A DNA stretch of 64,000 nucleotides from Bdellovibrio sp. qaytius (lineage in GTDB: Bacteria; Bdellovibrionota; Bdellovibrionia; Bdellovibrionales; Bdellovibrionaceae), in contig CP025734.1 of the NCBI GenBank assembly GCA_004011035.1, forward strand, positions 496,001-560,000. The letters run 5' to 3'. Shown here piece after piece: positions 16,486 through 25,440 of this stretch (the first letter of the stretch is position 1; each line of letters begins with the position of its first letter). A program made the position numbers and the translations under genes. The notes beneath the pieces are model-generated. The model was not told where the DNA came from, ran no database searches, and saw only the letters and a list, made by a program, of their open reading frames with translations.

Positions 16486-17640
16486 ATGGCAACTCAACAA
16501 GAACAAAAAGCACAAGGCGAAAAACTAAAAGCATTAGACCTAGCAGTATCAACTATCGAAAAACAATTCGGTAAAGGTTCGATCATGCGTTTAGGTACTA
16601 GTGATTCGTTAAATAAAGACGTAGAAGTTATTTCTACAGGTTCTTTATCTTTAGACGTTGCTCTTGGTATCGGTGGTCTTCCTAAAGGCCGTATCATTGA
16701 AATCTTTGGGCCAGAATCTTCTGGTAAAACTACTTTAGCTTTATCAACTATCGCACAAGCTCAGAAAAAAGGTGGCGTTGTTGCTTTCGTAGATGCTGAG
16801 CATGCTTTAGATACAAACTACGCTCGTAAATTAGGTGTTAACGTTGCAGATTTATTAATCTCTCAACCAGATACTGGTGAACAAGCTTTAGAAATCACTG
16901 AAACATTAGTTCGCTCTGGCGCAATTGACGTATTAGTTATCGATTCAGTAGCGGCATTAGTTCCACGCGCTGAGATCGAAGGCGAAATGGGTGATTCTCA
17001 CATGGGTTTACAAGCTCGTTTGATGTCACAAGCTTTACGTAAATTAACAGCTGCAATTTCTCGTTCAAACACTTTAGTTATTTTCATCAATCAGATCCGT
17101 ATGAAAATCGGTGTTATGTTCGGAAATCCAGAAACAACTACTGGTGGTAACGCTTTAAAATTCTACGCTTCAGTTCGTTTAGATGTACGCCGCATTGGCG
17201 CAATCAAAAATGGTGAAGATGTAACTGGTAACAGAACAGCTGTTAAAGTTGTGAAAAATAAAATGGCTCCTCCGTTCACAAAAGTTGAATTCGACTTAAT
17301 GTACGGTGAAGGTATTTCTGAAGAAGGCGATATCTTAGATTTAGCTGTAACAGCAAACATGGTTGAAAAATCTGGTGCTTGGTACTCTTACAAAGGTGAG
17401 CGTTTAGGACAAGGTCGCGATCAAGCGAAAGAGTACTTAAAGGCAAATCCAAATGTTAAAGTAGATTTACGTTCGCAAATTTTAGCTAAAAATGGAATCG
17501 GTGCGATGTTGTTAACTAACGATATGGCTGATTCAGTTGAAGGTGAAGATTCTGTAGAATTAGATACACCTAAAAAATCTAAAAAAGCTAAAGCCGCTGC
17601 TGAAACAGCTCCAAAAGAAGCGAAAGAAAAATTGAATTAA
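16486..17640 (+). CDS. recA: Recombinase RecA
   Basis: RecA pairs homologous DNA and activates the LexA-type SOS response. The 384-residue protein has Walker A GPESSGKT at residues 75-82, the Walker B strand [11 protein letters not shown], the loop [20 protein letters not shown] and [30 protein letters not shown]. The C-terminus is a long Lys/Ala/Glu tail ([23 protein letters not shown]) rather than the usual acidic tail. AAGGAG lies 8 bases before ATG 16486. No obvious SOS box precedes recA itself; the repeats upstream of cinA are the only visible candidate control sites. Confidence 0.99.
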   Translation: MATQQEQKAQGEKLKALDLAVSTIEKQFGKGSIMRLGTSDSLNKDVEVISTGSLSLDVALGIGGLPKGRIIEIFGPESSGKTTLALSTIAQAQKKGGVVAFVDAEHALDTNYARKLGVNVADLLISQPDTGEQALEITETLVRSGAIDVLVIDSVAALVPRAEIEGEMGDSHMGLQARLMSQALRKLTAAISRSNTLVIFINQIRMKIGVMFGNPETTTGGNALKFYASVRLDVRRIGAIKNGEDVTGNRTAVKVVKNKMAPPFTKVEFDLMYGEGISEEGDILDLAVTANMVEKSGAWYSYKGERLGQGRDQAKEYLKANPNVKVDLRSQILAKNGIGAMLLTNDMADSVEGEDSVELDTPKKSKKAKAAAETAPKEAKEKLN

Positions 17641-17650
17641 TTTTAGTTCC

Positions 17651-17671
17651 TGTAAGTACAGCTTACTTACA
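17651..17671. repeat. Inverted repeat TGTAAGTA-N5-TACTTACA after recA
   Basis: This perfect 8-base inverted repeat starts 10 bases after the recA stop and precedes the terminator. It shares the TGTAAGT core with the array upstream of cinA. Confidence 0.55.
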
Positions 17672-17678
17672 ACCTATG

Positions 17679-17709
17679 AAGCCTCGGTGATAAACCGGGG
17701 CTTTTTTTT
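17679..17709 (+). terminator. Rho-independent terminator of recA
   Basis: AAGCCTCGG pairs with CCGGGGCTT (one wobble), followed by a run of T. Confidence 0.93.
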
Positions 17710-17729
17710 AGGTTTTGGCTGTGATTAAA

Positions 17730-18275
17730 TTAAAGAGCGAAAGTGTAAGCGGCTTTAAGTTGGCCTTTTACTGTCGCGTCTAAAGTACATTGAGCGTCGC
17801 CGCAGGGTACTTCGTAGCTTGAGTTTGGTGGTCTAAAGATTTTATTCATTGAGGCTGTATGTAAGGCTTCAATGAGTGTTTTGGCTAGCGCTTTACCTGC
17901 TGGGGTTGTTGGTGTTGCTTTCAGTAATTCTAAAACTCTTTTGAAGGCTTGATCAGCGGTGAAGTTAGTTTGTTTTAGATTTGTGTAGGCAAAACTGTAA
18001 CTGTAATGAGCGCAACCACCAGAGATAAATTCTACTTTTACGCCGTCTTTTTTAAGTATGGCTTTGTGAGTAAGTATTTTATCGTTGCGCACTTCTTTTT
18101 GGATTGATGAATAATTTTTTGATTTTTGATCTAAGGCTGATTTTGAATTTGCAAAATCATAAGGGCATTCGCTGGCTGGTGGTACCGGCGTGGTTGCTTT
18201 CGGAGTTGGAGCTTGCGCATGGGCGTTTGCTCCTACAAATAAAAAGACACAGAATAATTTTGCAAAAGATTTCAT
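17730..18275 (-). CDS. Secreted protein of unknown function
   Basis: The 181-residue protein has a signal peptide (to ANAHAQ) and a Pro/Thr-rich linker, then a domain with four cysteines (SECPYDF, SGGCAHYSYSF, PCGDAQCT). It ends in FAL. I do not recognise the family. It begins 1 base after the glutathione peroxidase stop, so the two form an operon read from the promoter at 18766-18890. Confidence 0.75.
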   Translation of the reverse strand: MKSFAKLFCVFLFVGANAHAQAPTPKATTPVPPASECPYDFANSKSALDQKSKNYSSIQKEVRNDKILTHKAILKKDGVKVEFISGGCAHYSYSFAYTNLKQTNFTADQAFKRVLELLKATPTTPAGKALAKTLIEALHTASMNKIFRPPNSSYEVPCGDAQCTLDATVKGQLKAAYTFAL

Positions 18276-18276
18276 A

Positions 18277-18765
18277 TTACTTGCCTAGAGCTTTTCGGAT
18301 CGATTCGTTAATATCTGCTGGTTCTGTATTTGGGGCAAAACGTTCGATCACATGACCGTCTTTACCGATTAAAAATTTTGTGAAGTTCCATTTGATCGCT
18401 TCAGTGCCTAAAATGCCCGGAGCTTCTGATTTTAAGTGTTTATAAACTTCGGCTGCGTCGCTTCCGTTTACTGAAACTTTGTCTAAAACTGGAAAAGTTA
18501 CACCGTAATTCATTTCGCAGAATGACTGAATTTCATCGTTTGTACCTTTTTCTTGCGCACCAAATTGATTGCAAGGAAAACCTAAAATGACTAAACCATT
18601 ATTTTTATGTTCTTGATACAATGCTTCTAGCCCTTTGTACTGCGGTGTGAAACCACATTTGCTGGCTACGTTAACAACCAGAACGACTTGGCCCTTATGT
18701 TGTGATAAGTCATAAGCCTTGGTTTGAGCGTCTTTAACTGTAAAATCGAAAAAACTTTTTTTCAT
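18277..18765 (-). CDS. Glutathione peroxidase family thiol peroxidase
   Basis: The 162-residue protein reduces peroxides through a cysteine (Cys version, no selenocysteine). The peroxidatic Cys lies in NVASKCGFTPQYKGLE, followed by GFPCNQFGAQE and the KWNFTKFLIGKDG motif with its Trp-Asn pair, so the catalytic set is complete. Bacterial Cys-type members usually draw electrons from thioredoxin rather than glutathione. It is divergent from the thiohistidine-type biosynthesis locus (125 bases apart), which suggests a shared oxidative-stress theme. Confidence 0.95.
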   Translation of the reverse strand: MKKSFFDFTVKDAQTKAYDLSQHKGQVVLVVNVASKCGFTPQYKGLEALYQEHKNNGLVILGFPCNQFGAQEKGTNDEIQSFCEMNYGVTFPVLDKVSVNGSDAAEVYKHLKSEAPGILGTEAIKWNFTKFLIGKDGHVIERFAPNTEPADINESIRKALGK

Positions 18766-18890
18766 AAGGGTGCTTTCTGATAGGTAGAACCTATCGGTTG
18801 ATCAAGTAATTTAACATAGTGGCGTTGTCAGTAGCCGAGCTTAGCAGTTTTATTGTACGATATTCTAGTAGTTTTTCAAGAGAGAGCCAT

Positions 18891-21800
18891 ATGTCATCAG
18901 TACAACCACAAACTGTTTCTTTAACTCGTAATCCGAATCTATCTGCGCCTAAAGCCGATCGAACTGCTATCAATGAAGTGCAGAAAAAATTTGGCGAACG
19001 GTGGTGGACAGGTGTGCACCCTGAAAAGTGTGTAGGCTTTAATACCGAACAAAAGTATTTAGCGGCGTTACCATTAATTAATTTAGATATTTGCACACGC
19101 CAAGACGTCATGGATTATTTTGATAACACATGGACGCTGACTGAAATTTTGTTTGCCGGTCTTAAACATGAATCAACTTATATTCGTCCTCCGTATCATC
19201 AGTTACGCCATCCTCTGTTATTTTATTACGGACACCCTGCCGTTTTATTTATTAACAAACTTCGTCTAGCCGGTCTTGTGGATAATCCTGTGGATTTGTA
19301 CCTCGAGAAAGTGCTTGAAACTGGCGTGGATGAAATGTCTTGGGATGACATGGCAAAAAATGAAATGGAATGGCCAAGTGTTTCTGCCGTTCATGAATAT
19401 CGCCAAAAAATTTACAATTTAATTAAAAAAGTTATTCAAACTCACCCTGATTTAGATTTAGAAACGCGCAAAAATAAAAACATCAAAATTGGTCCGCAAC
19501 ATCCGCTGTGGGCTCTGTTTATGGGTTTTGAACATGAGAAAATTCATTTCGAAACGAGCAGTGTCTTGATGCGCGAACTTCCGATTGAGTTAGTTGAAAC
19601 TCCAAAATACTGGGCCCCTTTGTATGAAACTAAATCGACTAAAGCTGCAAAACCAGTTTTAGGAAAAGACTTTCCAGCAAACTCTTGGAGCAAGCAAACT
19701 GGAGCCCTTGTCACTTACGGAAAATCTGAAAGTGTTCCAAGCTTTGGCTGGGATAATGAATACGGTCATAGAAAATCTAAAACAAAAGATTTTCAAGTTT
19801 CTCAACAGCTCATCAGTAACGGTGAGTATTTTGATTTTGTGGCCAGTGGTGCTTATACCGAAGATAAATACTGGCAAGCTGAAGGCTTAATGTGGCGCAA
19901 ATTTCGTAATACGAAGCGCCCCACATTTTGGGTGTCTTACGGCCCTGAAGGTTTGCACGATTACAAATTAAGAACTATCTTTGAAATTATTGATATGCCC
20001 TGGGATTGGCCAGCCGAAGTGAATTTTCACGAAGCACAGGCCTATTGCCGTTGGAAGCAAGAGCAAGATAAGAGCTCGCTTTATTACCGCTTAATCACTG
20101 AAGCTGAATTTGTATCAATGAAACAGAAATTACCGTCAGATGAAGTTTTACAAAAAAACGAATATAAAAAGTTGAGTTCGCAAGTTTCTGATAAATTTAA
20201 TTTTAACTTTCATCATGCCTCGCCTCGTCCTGTGAACGCGGGCAGTGTTGAAGCTGGAGTAAAAGATTTATTCGGCAATGTTTGGCAGTGGGCTGAAGAT
20301 CAGTTTAATCCGTTAGAAGATTTTAAAATTAATAAATTATACGATGATTTTTCGACGCCTTGTTTTGATGGTAAACATCAAATGATCTTAGGCGGAAGTT
20401 TTATCAGCTGTGGCCATGAAGCCAGCATCAATGCACGTTTTCATTTTCGCCCCCACTTTTTTCAACACGCAGGCTTTCGCATCGCTGCCACTTTAGATGG
20501 TTCAACAGATAATGCAGCTGTTAGATTAAAACATGACACGCAGTATGTTCATTCTCGTCGTGAAAATGTTTTAGATCAAATGAACAAAGCTGATTGGTGG
20601 AAAGACATTCTTCAGCCGATGGAAATGTCAGAAGAAGAAATTCAAAAAGCCTACAGCGTAGCCGCAAAATTTGTGCAGAATTTTGAACATAACCGCAATG
20701 AAATGTCTCCGATGGGAACAGCGCTTGATCCTTTTACGAACGATATTAAAAAAGATTACCGCAGACCGTATCAAACGACTAAAAATTTTCCTGAAACTCC
20801 AGAGAACTTTGAAAAGTTAGTGCAGTTTTTAGCAAATGATATTGCTCCACTGGGTCAGCAACCAGGGCATCCGGGTTATATGGCTTATGTGGCAGGTGCT
20901 GCAAATCCATTAAGTGCACCAGCGCAAGCGTTGGCCATGACAATGAATCAATTTACTGGGCATTTTAGTTTAGCACCGGGATTAGTAACTTTAGAAATGG
21001 AAGTCATTCGTTGGTTTACCACTATGATGAAATATTCTGAGCAAACAGCGACGGGTATTTTAACAGGTGGTGGTAGCCAAGCTAATATGATGGCGCTGGC
21101 TGCGGCTAGAAATAAATTATTTTCACAAAAACTTGAGCTATCTAAAGCTCGGTTTTATGCTTCAAATCAAGTGCATCACTGCATTGGTAAAGCCTTAGCA
21201 TTTTTAGGATTTCCGAAAGAGTGTTTAAGATTAATTACAACTGATCAACATTTTTCAATGGTAACTAGCGAGCTTGATCAATTTATCGCTGAAGATTTAA
21301 AAAATGGATTTGTTCCGGTGGCTGTGGTGGGAACTGCAGGTACTACGAACACAGGTTCAGTTGATCCATTAAATGAGATCGCAGATATCTGCGAAAAAAA
21401 TAAAATTTGGTTTCACGTTGATGGCGCTTACGGCGCATTATTTATGTTAACTGAAAAAGGCCAAAAAGTTTTAGCCGGCATTGAGCGTTCACAATCTGTG
21501 GCGCTTGATCCGCATAAAGCGCTGCAAATTCCGTATGGTGTTGGTTGTTTATTAATTAAAAATAAAGCTGATTTATCAACTCAATATGCCGGAAACAGCT
21601 CGTACATGCCTCCTTCTCCGGGGCTTCATGAAGAGCAATTTAGTTTAATCGATTTTGCTGATATTTCGCCTGAGTTATCGCGCGATCCACGTGGTTTACG
21701 TGTGTGGCTACCCCTAAAAGCTTTTGGAATTGGTCCTTTTAAATTAAATTTAGAAGAAAAAATTCAGCTTTCAGAATATCTATGCAGCGAGCTTAAAAAA

Positions 21801-22040
21801 ATCATGTTGGTTAAAGTGGTTTCAGAACCGCATTTAACAATTCAGTCGTTTAATTTAGGTAATACTGAAAAAACTAAAAAACTTTTAGGCTGGATTAATT
21901 CTCAGAACAAAATATTTTTAAGCGGCTGTGAAATTGGCGGCTGTTTTTCAATTCGTGTATGCTTATTAGGTTACAGATTGCATTACACACAAGTGCAAGA
22001 GCTGATTCAGCTCATTAAAGAAGGCTTACATGCCATCTGA
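18891..22040 (+). CDS. OvoA-type 5-histidylcysteine sulfoxide synthase fused to a PLP group II amino-acid decarboxylase
   Basis: ATG 18891 gives 1049 residues. Residues about 15-210 are the DinB-like iron-binding domain (TRQDVMDYFDNTWTLTEILFAGL, RHPLLFYYGHPAVLFINKL), with the metal motif HEKIHFE at His215/His219/Glu221. Residues about 270-510 are the FGE-sulfatase-type domain (LFGNVWQWAEDQFNP, YDDFSTPCFDGKH, HFFQHAGFRIA), a hallmark of OvoA, which joins Cys to C5 of His with O2. OvoA normally ends in a SAM methyltransferase; here residues about 560-1049 are instead a complete group II decarboxylase: TGGGSQANMMALAAARN, VVGTAGTTNTGSVDP, HVDGAYGA and the PLP lysine Lys876 in ALDPHKA. No frameshift joins the halves. 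The next gene, a class V PLP lyase, overlaps it by 11 bases. I infer a pathway to a decarboxylated thiohistidine. Confidence 0.93.
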   Translation: MSSVQPQTVSLTRNPNLSAPKADRTAINEVQKKFGERWWTGVHPEKCVGFNTEQKYLAALPLINLDICTRQDVMDYFDNTWTLTEILFAGLKHESTYIRPPYHQLRHPLLFYYGHPAVLFINKLRLAGLVDNPVDLYLEKVLETGVDEMSWDDMAKNEMEWPSVSAVHEYRQKIYNLIKKVIQTHPDLDLETRKNKNIKIGPQHPLWALFMGFEHEKIHFETSSVLMRELPIELVETPKYWAPLYETKSTKAAKPVLGKDFPANSWSKQTGALVTYGKSESVPSFGWDNEYGHRKSKTKDFQVSQQLISNGEYFDFVASGAYTEDKYWQAEGLMWRKFRNTKRPTFWVSYGPEGLHDYKLRTIFEIIDMPWDWPAEVNFHEAQAYCRWKQEQDKSSLYYRLITEAEFVSMKQKLPSDEVLQKNEYKKLSSQVSDKFNFNFHHASPRPVNAGSVEAGVKDLFGNVWQWAEDQFNPLEDFKINKLYDDFSTPCFDGKHQMILGGSFISCGHEASINARFHFRPHFFQHAGFRIAATLDGSTDNAAVRLKHDTQYVHSRRENVLDQMNKADWWKDILQPMEMSEEEIQKAYSVAAKFVQNFEHNRNEMSPMGTALDPFTNDIKKDYRRPYQTTKNFPETPENFEKLVQFLANDIAPLGQQPGHPGYMAYVAGAANPLSAPAQALAMTMNQFTGHFSLAPGLVTLEMEVIRWFTTMMKYSEQTATGILTGGGSQANMMALAAARNKLFSQKLELSKARFYASNQVHHCIGKALAFLGFPKECLRLITTDQHFSMVTSELDQFIAEDLKNGFVPVAVVGTAGTTNTGSVDPLNEIADICEKNKIWFHVDGAYGALFMLTEKGQKVLAGIERSQSVALDPHKALQIPYGVGCLLIKNKADLSTQYAGNSSYMPPSPGLHEEQFSLIDFADISPELSRDPRGLRVWLPLKAFGIGPFKLNLEEKIQLSEYLCSELKKIMLVKVVSEPHLTIQSFNLGNTEKTKKLLGWINSQNKIFLSGCEIGGCFSIRVCLLGYRLHYTQVQELIQLIKEGLHAI

Positions 22041-23172
22041 TTTAGAATTTTTTAAATCACAGTTTAATAAAGCTGAATATGTGCATTTAAACAATGCAGG
22101 ACTTCAACCCATTACACGTGCGGCCCGAGAAAAAATTGATTACTGGTCACGTCGTTTTTGGGAAGAGGGCTATAACACTGATAAAGATTATTCAGCTGAT
22201 GTAGCCCACACACGCACAAGTTTAGCCAATATGATCGGTTGTGAAACCGGTGAAGTGGCTTTTTTTACTTCGACTGCCGGAGCCATCAATCAAGTGGCTT
22301 TTTCATGTGGCTTAAAAGCGGACGACGAAGTTGTCATGTGGGATCAAGAGTACGGAAGTCATCTTTACCCTTGGAAGGCGGCCTGTGATCAGTCAGGGGC
22401 AAAATTAGTTATTGTCGAATCAGAACAAAACTTAGCAACTCCGATGGAGAAATATTTAAAAGCCATTACGCCAAAAACTAAAGTTTTAGCTTTTAGTTGG
22501 GTGCAGTTTCTGGCAGCCAGCCAAATGGAAGACATCAAACATGTTATCCAGTTTGCGAAACAAAAAGAAATTCTAGTTTTTATTGATATCATTCAAGGGT
22601 TCGGAATTCATCCTTGTGATATTTGGGCTTGGGGTGCTGATGCTGTCATGGGTGGAAGTCACAAGTGGCTTTGTTCACCTGTGGGTGTTGGGTTTTTAGC
22701 ATTACGTAAAAATTTAATTCCCCAATTTAAACCACATGTAATCGGTATGTACACATATGGCACTTGCGATGATCCATCTGACTTTGCTTGCGAACCAAAA
22801 CGTGATGCTACGAAATTTGAACCAGGTTCAAAACAGGTTTTAGAAATCACAGCACTTGGTGCATCGTTAGATGTTATTCAAAAAGTTGGTGTTAAAACTA
22901 TTGAAACAGAAGCCTTACGTTTGGCCAAAATTTTACGCACCGGAATTATTGATTTAGGTTATGAAATTGTGTCGCCTTACAAAGGTGAACAAGTTAACTC
23001 AACTCCGTTTATTAATTTCAAACCAAAAGGCGAAATGTCGAAAAAAACTTTGTCAGAAAAACTCAATTCGCAAAATATTTTTCATGCTGTTCGTGGGCCA
23101 GGATTGCGTTTCACACCCACGGCTTTTAACACAGAAAACGATTTAGAAAAGGCACTTTTTGCTCTGAAATAG
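22030..23172 (+). CDS. Class V PLP-dependent aminotransferase-fold protein, probable C-S lyase (EgtE/OvoB role)
   Basis: The 380-residue protein has the class V fold: HLNNAGLQPITRAAREKI at the N-terminus, FFTSTAGAINQVAFS, the cofactor region VFIDIIQGFGIHP (Asp) and GGSHKWLCSPVGVGFL with the PLP lysine Lys212. Relatives include cysteine desulfurases, isopenicillin epimerase and EgtE, which cleaves the sulfoxide in ergothioneine synthesis. Because the start lies 11 bases inside the end of the sulfoxide synthase-decarboxylase gene, the two are translationally coupled. The simplest role is to cut the C-S bond of the histidylcysteine sulfoxide and release the thiol. A sequence-only reading cannot exclude a desulfurase. 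Confidence 0.85.
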   Translation: MPSDLEFFKSQFNKAEYVHLNNAGLQPITRAAREKIDYWSRRFWEEGYNTDKDYSADVAHTRTSLANMIGCETGEVAFFTSTAGAINQVAFSCGLKADDEVVMWDQEYGSHLYPWKAACDQSGAKLVIVESEQNLATPMEKYLKAITPKTKVLAFSWVQFLAASQMEDIKHVIQFAKQKEILVFIDIIQGFGIHPCDIWAWGADAVMGGSHKWLCSPVGVGFLALRKNLIPQFKPHVIGMYTYGTCDDPSDFACEPKRDATKFEPGSKQVLEITALGASLDVIQKVGVKTIETEALRLAKILRTGIIDLGYEIVSPYKGEQVNSTPFINFKPKGEMSKKTLSEKLNSQNIFHAVRGPGLRFTPTAFNTENDLEKALFALK

Positions 23173-23230
23173 CAGTTATAAAGCATCTAATCAGACTTAT
23201 AAAAATCTTGTATTAAATTGAGACACCGAC

Positions 23231-23258
23231 TCAAGTCTGTATCATTTATGACCGATAA
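23231..23258 (+). promoter_or_regulatory. FliA (sigma-28)-like promoter before the secreted-protein operon
   Basis: TCAAGTCT (23231-23238) and ACCGATAA (23251-23258) resemble the sigma-28 pair TAAAGTTT / GCCGATAA, with a 12-base gap against the usual 11. A start near 23265 would leave a short leader with the ribosome site intact. A sigma-28 factor is expected since flgM is present in the window. Confidence 0.5.
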
Positions 23259-23282
23259 GCTCACATGAGGGAATCGAGTCTG

Positions 23283-25439
23283 ATGAAATATGTTTTATTT
23301 CTTTTTTTCATCTCTATGGTGTTTGCACGTGATGTAAATGCCAAGGCTGATATTGTTAACAGAAATTGTAACAATGATGCTGTTGCCTGCCAGCACGAAG
23401 TTGATCGAAAATTTGGAAGACGCCCTCCTGGCGACGCAGATTTCATGTTAGCGACAGATCGTTGCACAGTTCAAATGAGAGAGTGTACAACCGCGAATGG
23501 TGGTATCGTACAAAGTTCAGGTCAAACAGCCCAAATGTGGAATCCTAAAAATGTTAATTTCCAAAAATGTCGAGAAACAATTTCTGATACAGCTTCTGAT
23601 GCGTTCAGAGATTGCGTATTTGCTCTTGAAGGTAAAAAGAAGGCGCCTGAGCCAGAACCTCCACCTCCAGAGATTGTTGTAGTTGGTAAACGTCCGACAT
23701 GTTCTGTTGAGTTTCCAGAAAAATGTAAAACAGCTGCTGATTGTGCAACAAACAAAGGTGTTTGGAATGCAACGAGCAACACGTGTTCAGAAGGCGCTTG
23801 CCCATCTGGAACAACTGCAGATGAAGCAAATCCGGGTCGTTGCAAATGTGATAATGAAATGGTGGCTACAGTTGATCGTGGCAGTGCCAGTCAAAAATGT
23901 CCGGTTCAATGTACGGTATCAGATCATAAAAAATATGAATTGGCTTCAAAAGGTTGTGTTTGCGATGCGGGTTTTCAAATGCAAAACGGCAATTGTATTG
24001 CATCGAATTCAGCCTCGCCGGCAGTTGATGTCTGTTTGCGTGAATTACAAGAAAAAGCAACTTCATGTGATTCGGCTGCATCAACAGCTGTTGATAAATG
24101 TGATCCAAAACGTGATTCTGGTAGCGAAGACGGCGATACATTAGGCACTCTTCAAAATATTTTGGGTAGCGGCACAGATGCATATCAAAAAAGTCAACAG
24201 GCCACAGGTGCGGTTGATAACTGCGTAAATGCAGGTATCGCAAGTTCGTCGGGTTATTATGCACTAGATTCTTTACGTAATAAATGTGACGACGAAATCT
24301 CATCTTGTAAATCAAGCTGTAACGATGCGAATTCGTATTTTGCTGCGAATAAAGATCGTGTATATCAAGCATGTCGTAAAAAGGCTTACGACGAGAACAT
24401 TTGTTTAGCGCGATCTCCGTACGATATCACTTCTGAAGAACGCTTTAATGCAAGTTGGGATGCTAGAAACAAATCAGATTTTGAATCTCAAATTCAACAA
24501 ATGCAGACGAATGTTACTGACAACAAAACTAAATGTGAAACGGGAACTGCCGTAACTAATCGTGATAAAATGTCAGACTATATGAATGACATGAACAATT
24601 CGGTGAAGAGTGCAAATCAGTGTCAATGTCAGTTAGGTTCTGGTTCAGATTGTTCGAATCTAGCCGGGCCTGCAGAGTGTGCGAAAAACCCTTCGTTACC
24701 AGGCTGTACAGTGGCTATGACTAATTGTCTAAATTCATCTGATACATCACTTAAATGTGTGTGTTTTAGAAATCCAAACGGCAGTGATTGTAAAGCCGCA
24801 CAACAAGCGAACAACGCAAAATTAAATACGACTGAAACAAGTGCCTTTGCTGGTGTTGGTGGAGCTGCACCAGGAGCTAACGGTGTCGGCGGCGTAGGCG
24901 GCAGCGGTGCTTCTGGAAAAACTGAAGCCGGCGGCGATGTAAACGTGGGTGATTTAAGTGGTTTAGGTGCCGATGGTGAAGCCTTTGGTTCGGGTACATC
25001 AGGTACAGCGACAGCCGACGGTGGATCATCACCGTTTGGTTCTGCTGGCGGCAGTGGTGCTGGCGGCGGAGGTTCATCAAGTGGTGGTGGTGGTGCTTCT
25101 GATGGTACAAAACTAGGTGGAGTCGCGGGCGAAGAAGAAGGTACATCAAAAAAATTATCTGGATTTTTTGATGTCGCGAAATCCGCTTTAGGAAGTTTAT
25201 TTAAAAATGGTGGAACTGGCGATAAGAATAGTTTCAGTGGCGTAAATGCGAATAAAGTTAACGGTGGAAATGATTCTGCATTAGACTCTAAGAAATGGCG
25301 CCCTCGTGGTATGGTGCGCGGACTTGCTGGCGATACAGAACTTGCAGGTAAATTCGATGACATCTGGAAAGTCATGAACAAACAATACAAAGTCCAAGAT
25401 CAAAAAGACACGTTCATTTTTGGTGGAGAGAAGAAGTAA
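23283..25439 (+). CDS. Large secreted Cys/Gly-rich protein, paralogue 1
   Basis: The start is ATG 23283 with GAGGGA upstream; the product is 718 residues. After a signal peptide (to DVNAKA) there are about 450 residues with some 40 cysteines, including short EGF-like patches (CKCDNEM, CVCDAGFQMQNGNCIA). Next come a Gly/Ser-rich linker of about 120 residues containing GDLSGL and SGTATADGGSSPFG, and a conserved tail: SGFFDVAKSALGSLF, KWRPRGMVRGLAGD and DIWKVMNKQY. The next gene encodes a paralogue with the same order of parts. The layout suggests an exported envelope or surface protein; no enzyme motif is visible. A FliA-like promoter suggests expression with motility. Confidence 0.8.
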   Translation: MKYVLFLFFISMVFARDVNAKADIVNRNCNNDAVACQHEVDRKFGRRPPGDADFMLATDRCTVQMRECTTANGGIVQSSGQTAQMWNPKNVNFQKCRETISDTASDAFRDCVFALEGKKKAPEPEPPPPEIVVVGKRPTCSVEFPEKCKTAADCATNKGVWNATSNTCSEGACPSGTTADEANPGRCKCDNEMVATVDRGSASQKCPVQCTVSDHKKYELASKGCVCDAGFQMQNGNCIASNSASPAVDVCLRELQEKATSCDSAASTAVDKCDPKRDSGSEDGDTLGTLQNILGSGTDAYQKSQQATGAVDNCVNAGIASSSGYYALDSLRNKCDDEISSCKSSCNDANSYFAANKDRVYQACRKKAYDENICLARSPYDITSEERFNASWDARNKSDFESQIQQMQTNVTDNKTKCETGTAVTNRDKMSDYMNDMNNSVKSANQCQCQLGSGSDCSNLAGPAECAKNPSLPGCTVAMTNCLNSSDTSLKCVCFRNPNGSDCKAAQQANNAKLNTTETSAFAGVGGAAPGANGVGGVGGSGASGKTEAGGDVNVGDLSGLGADGEAFGSGTSGTATADGGSSPFGSAGGSGAGGGGSSSGGGGASDGTKLGGVAGEEEGTSKKLSGFFDVAKSALGSLFKNGGTGDKNSFSGVNANKVNGGNDSALDSKKWRPRGMVRGLAGDTELAGKFDDIWKVMNKQYKVQDQKDTFIFGGEKK

Positions 25440-25440
25440 A

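Noticed and set aside
23605-24372. His/Gln-rich minus-strand and shifted plus-strand frames inside paralogue 1
   Set aside because: They are shadows of the long plus-strand gene, with unnatural composition and no ribosome site.
24629-25390. Long Pro-rich minus-strand frame inside paralogue 1
   Set aside because: It is the mirror of the Gly-rich coding stretch (GGX codons read as Pro on the other strand) and has no ribosome site.
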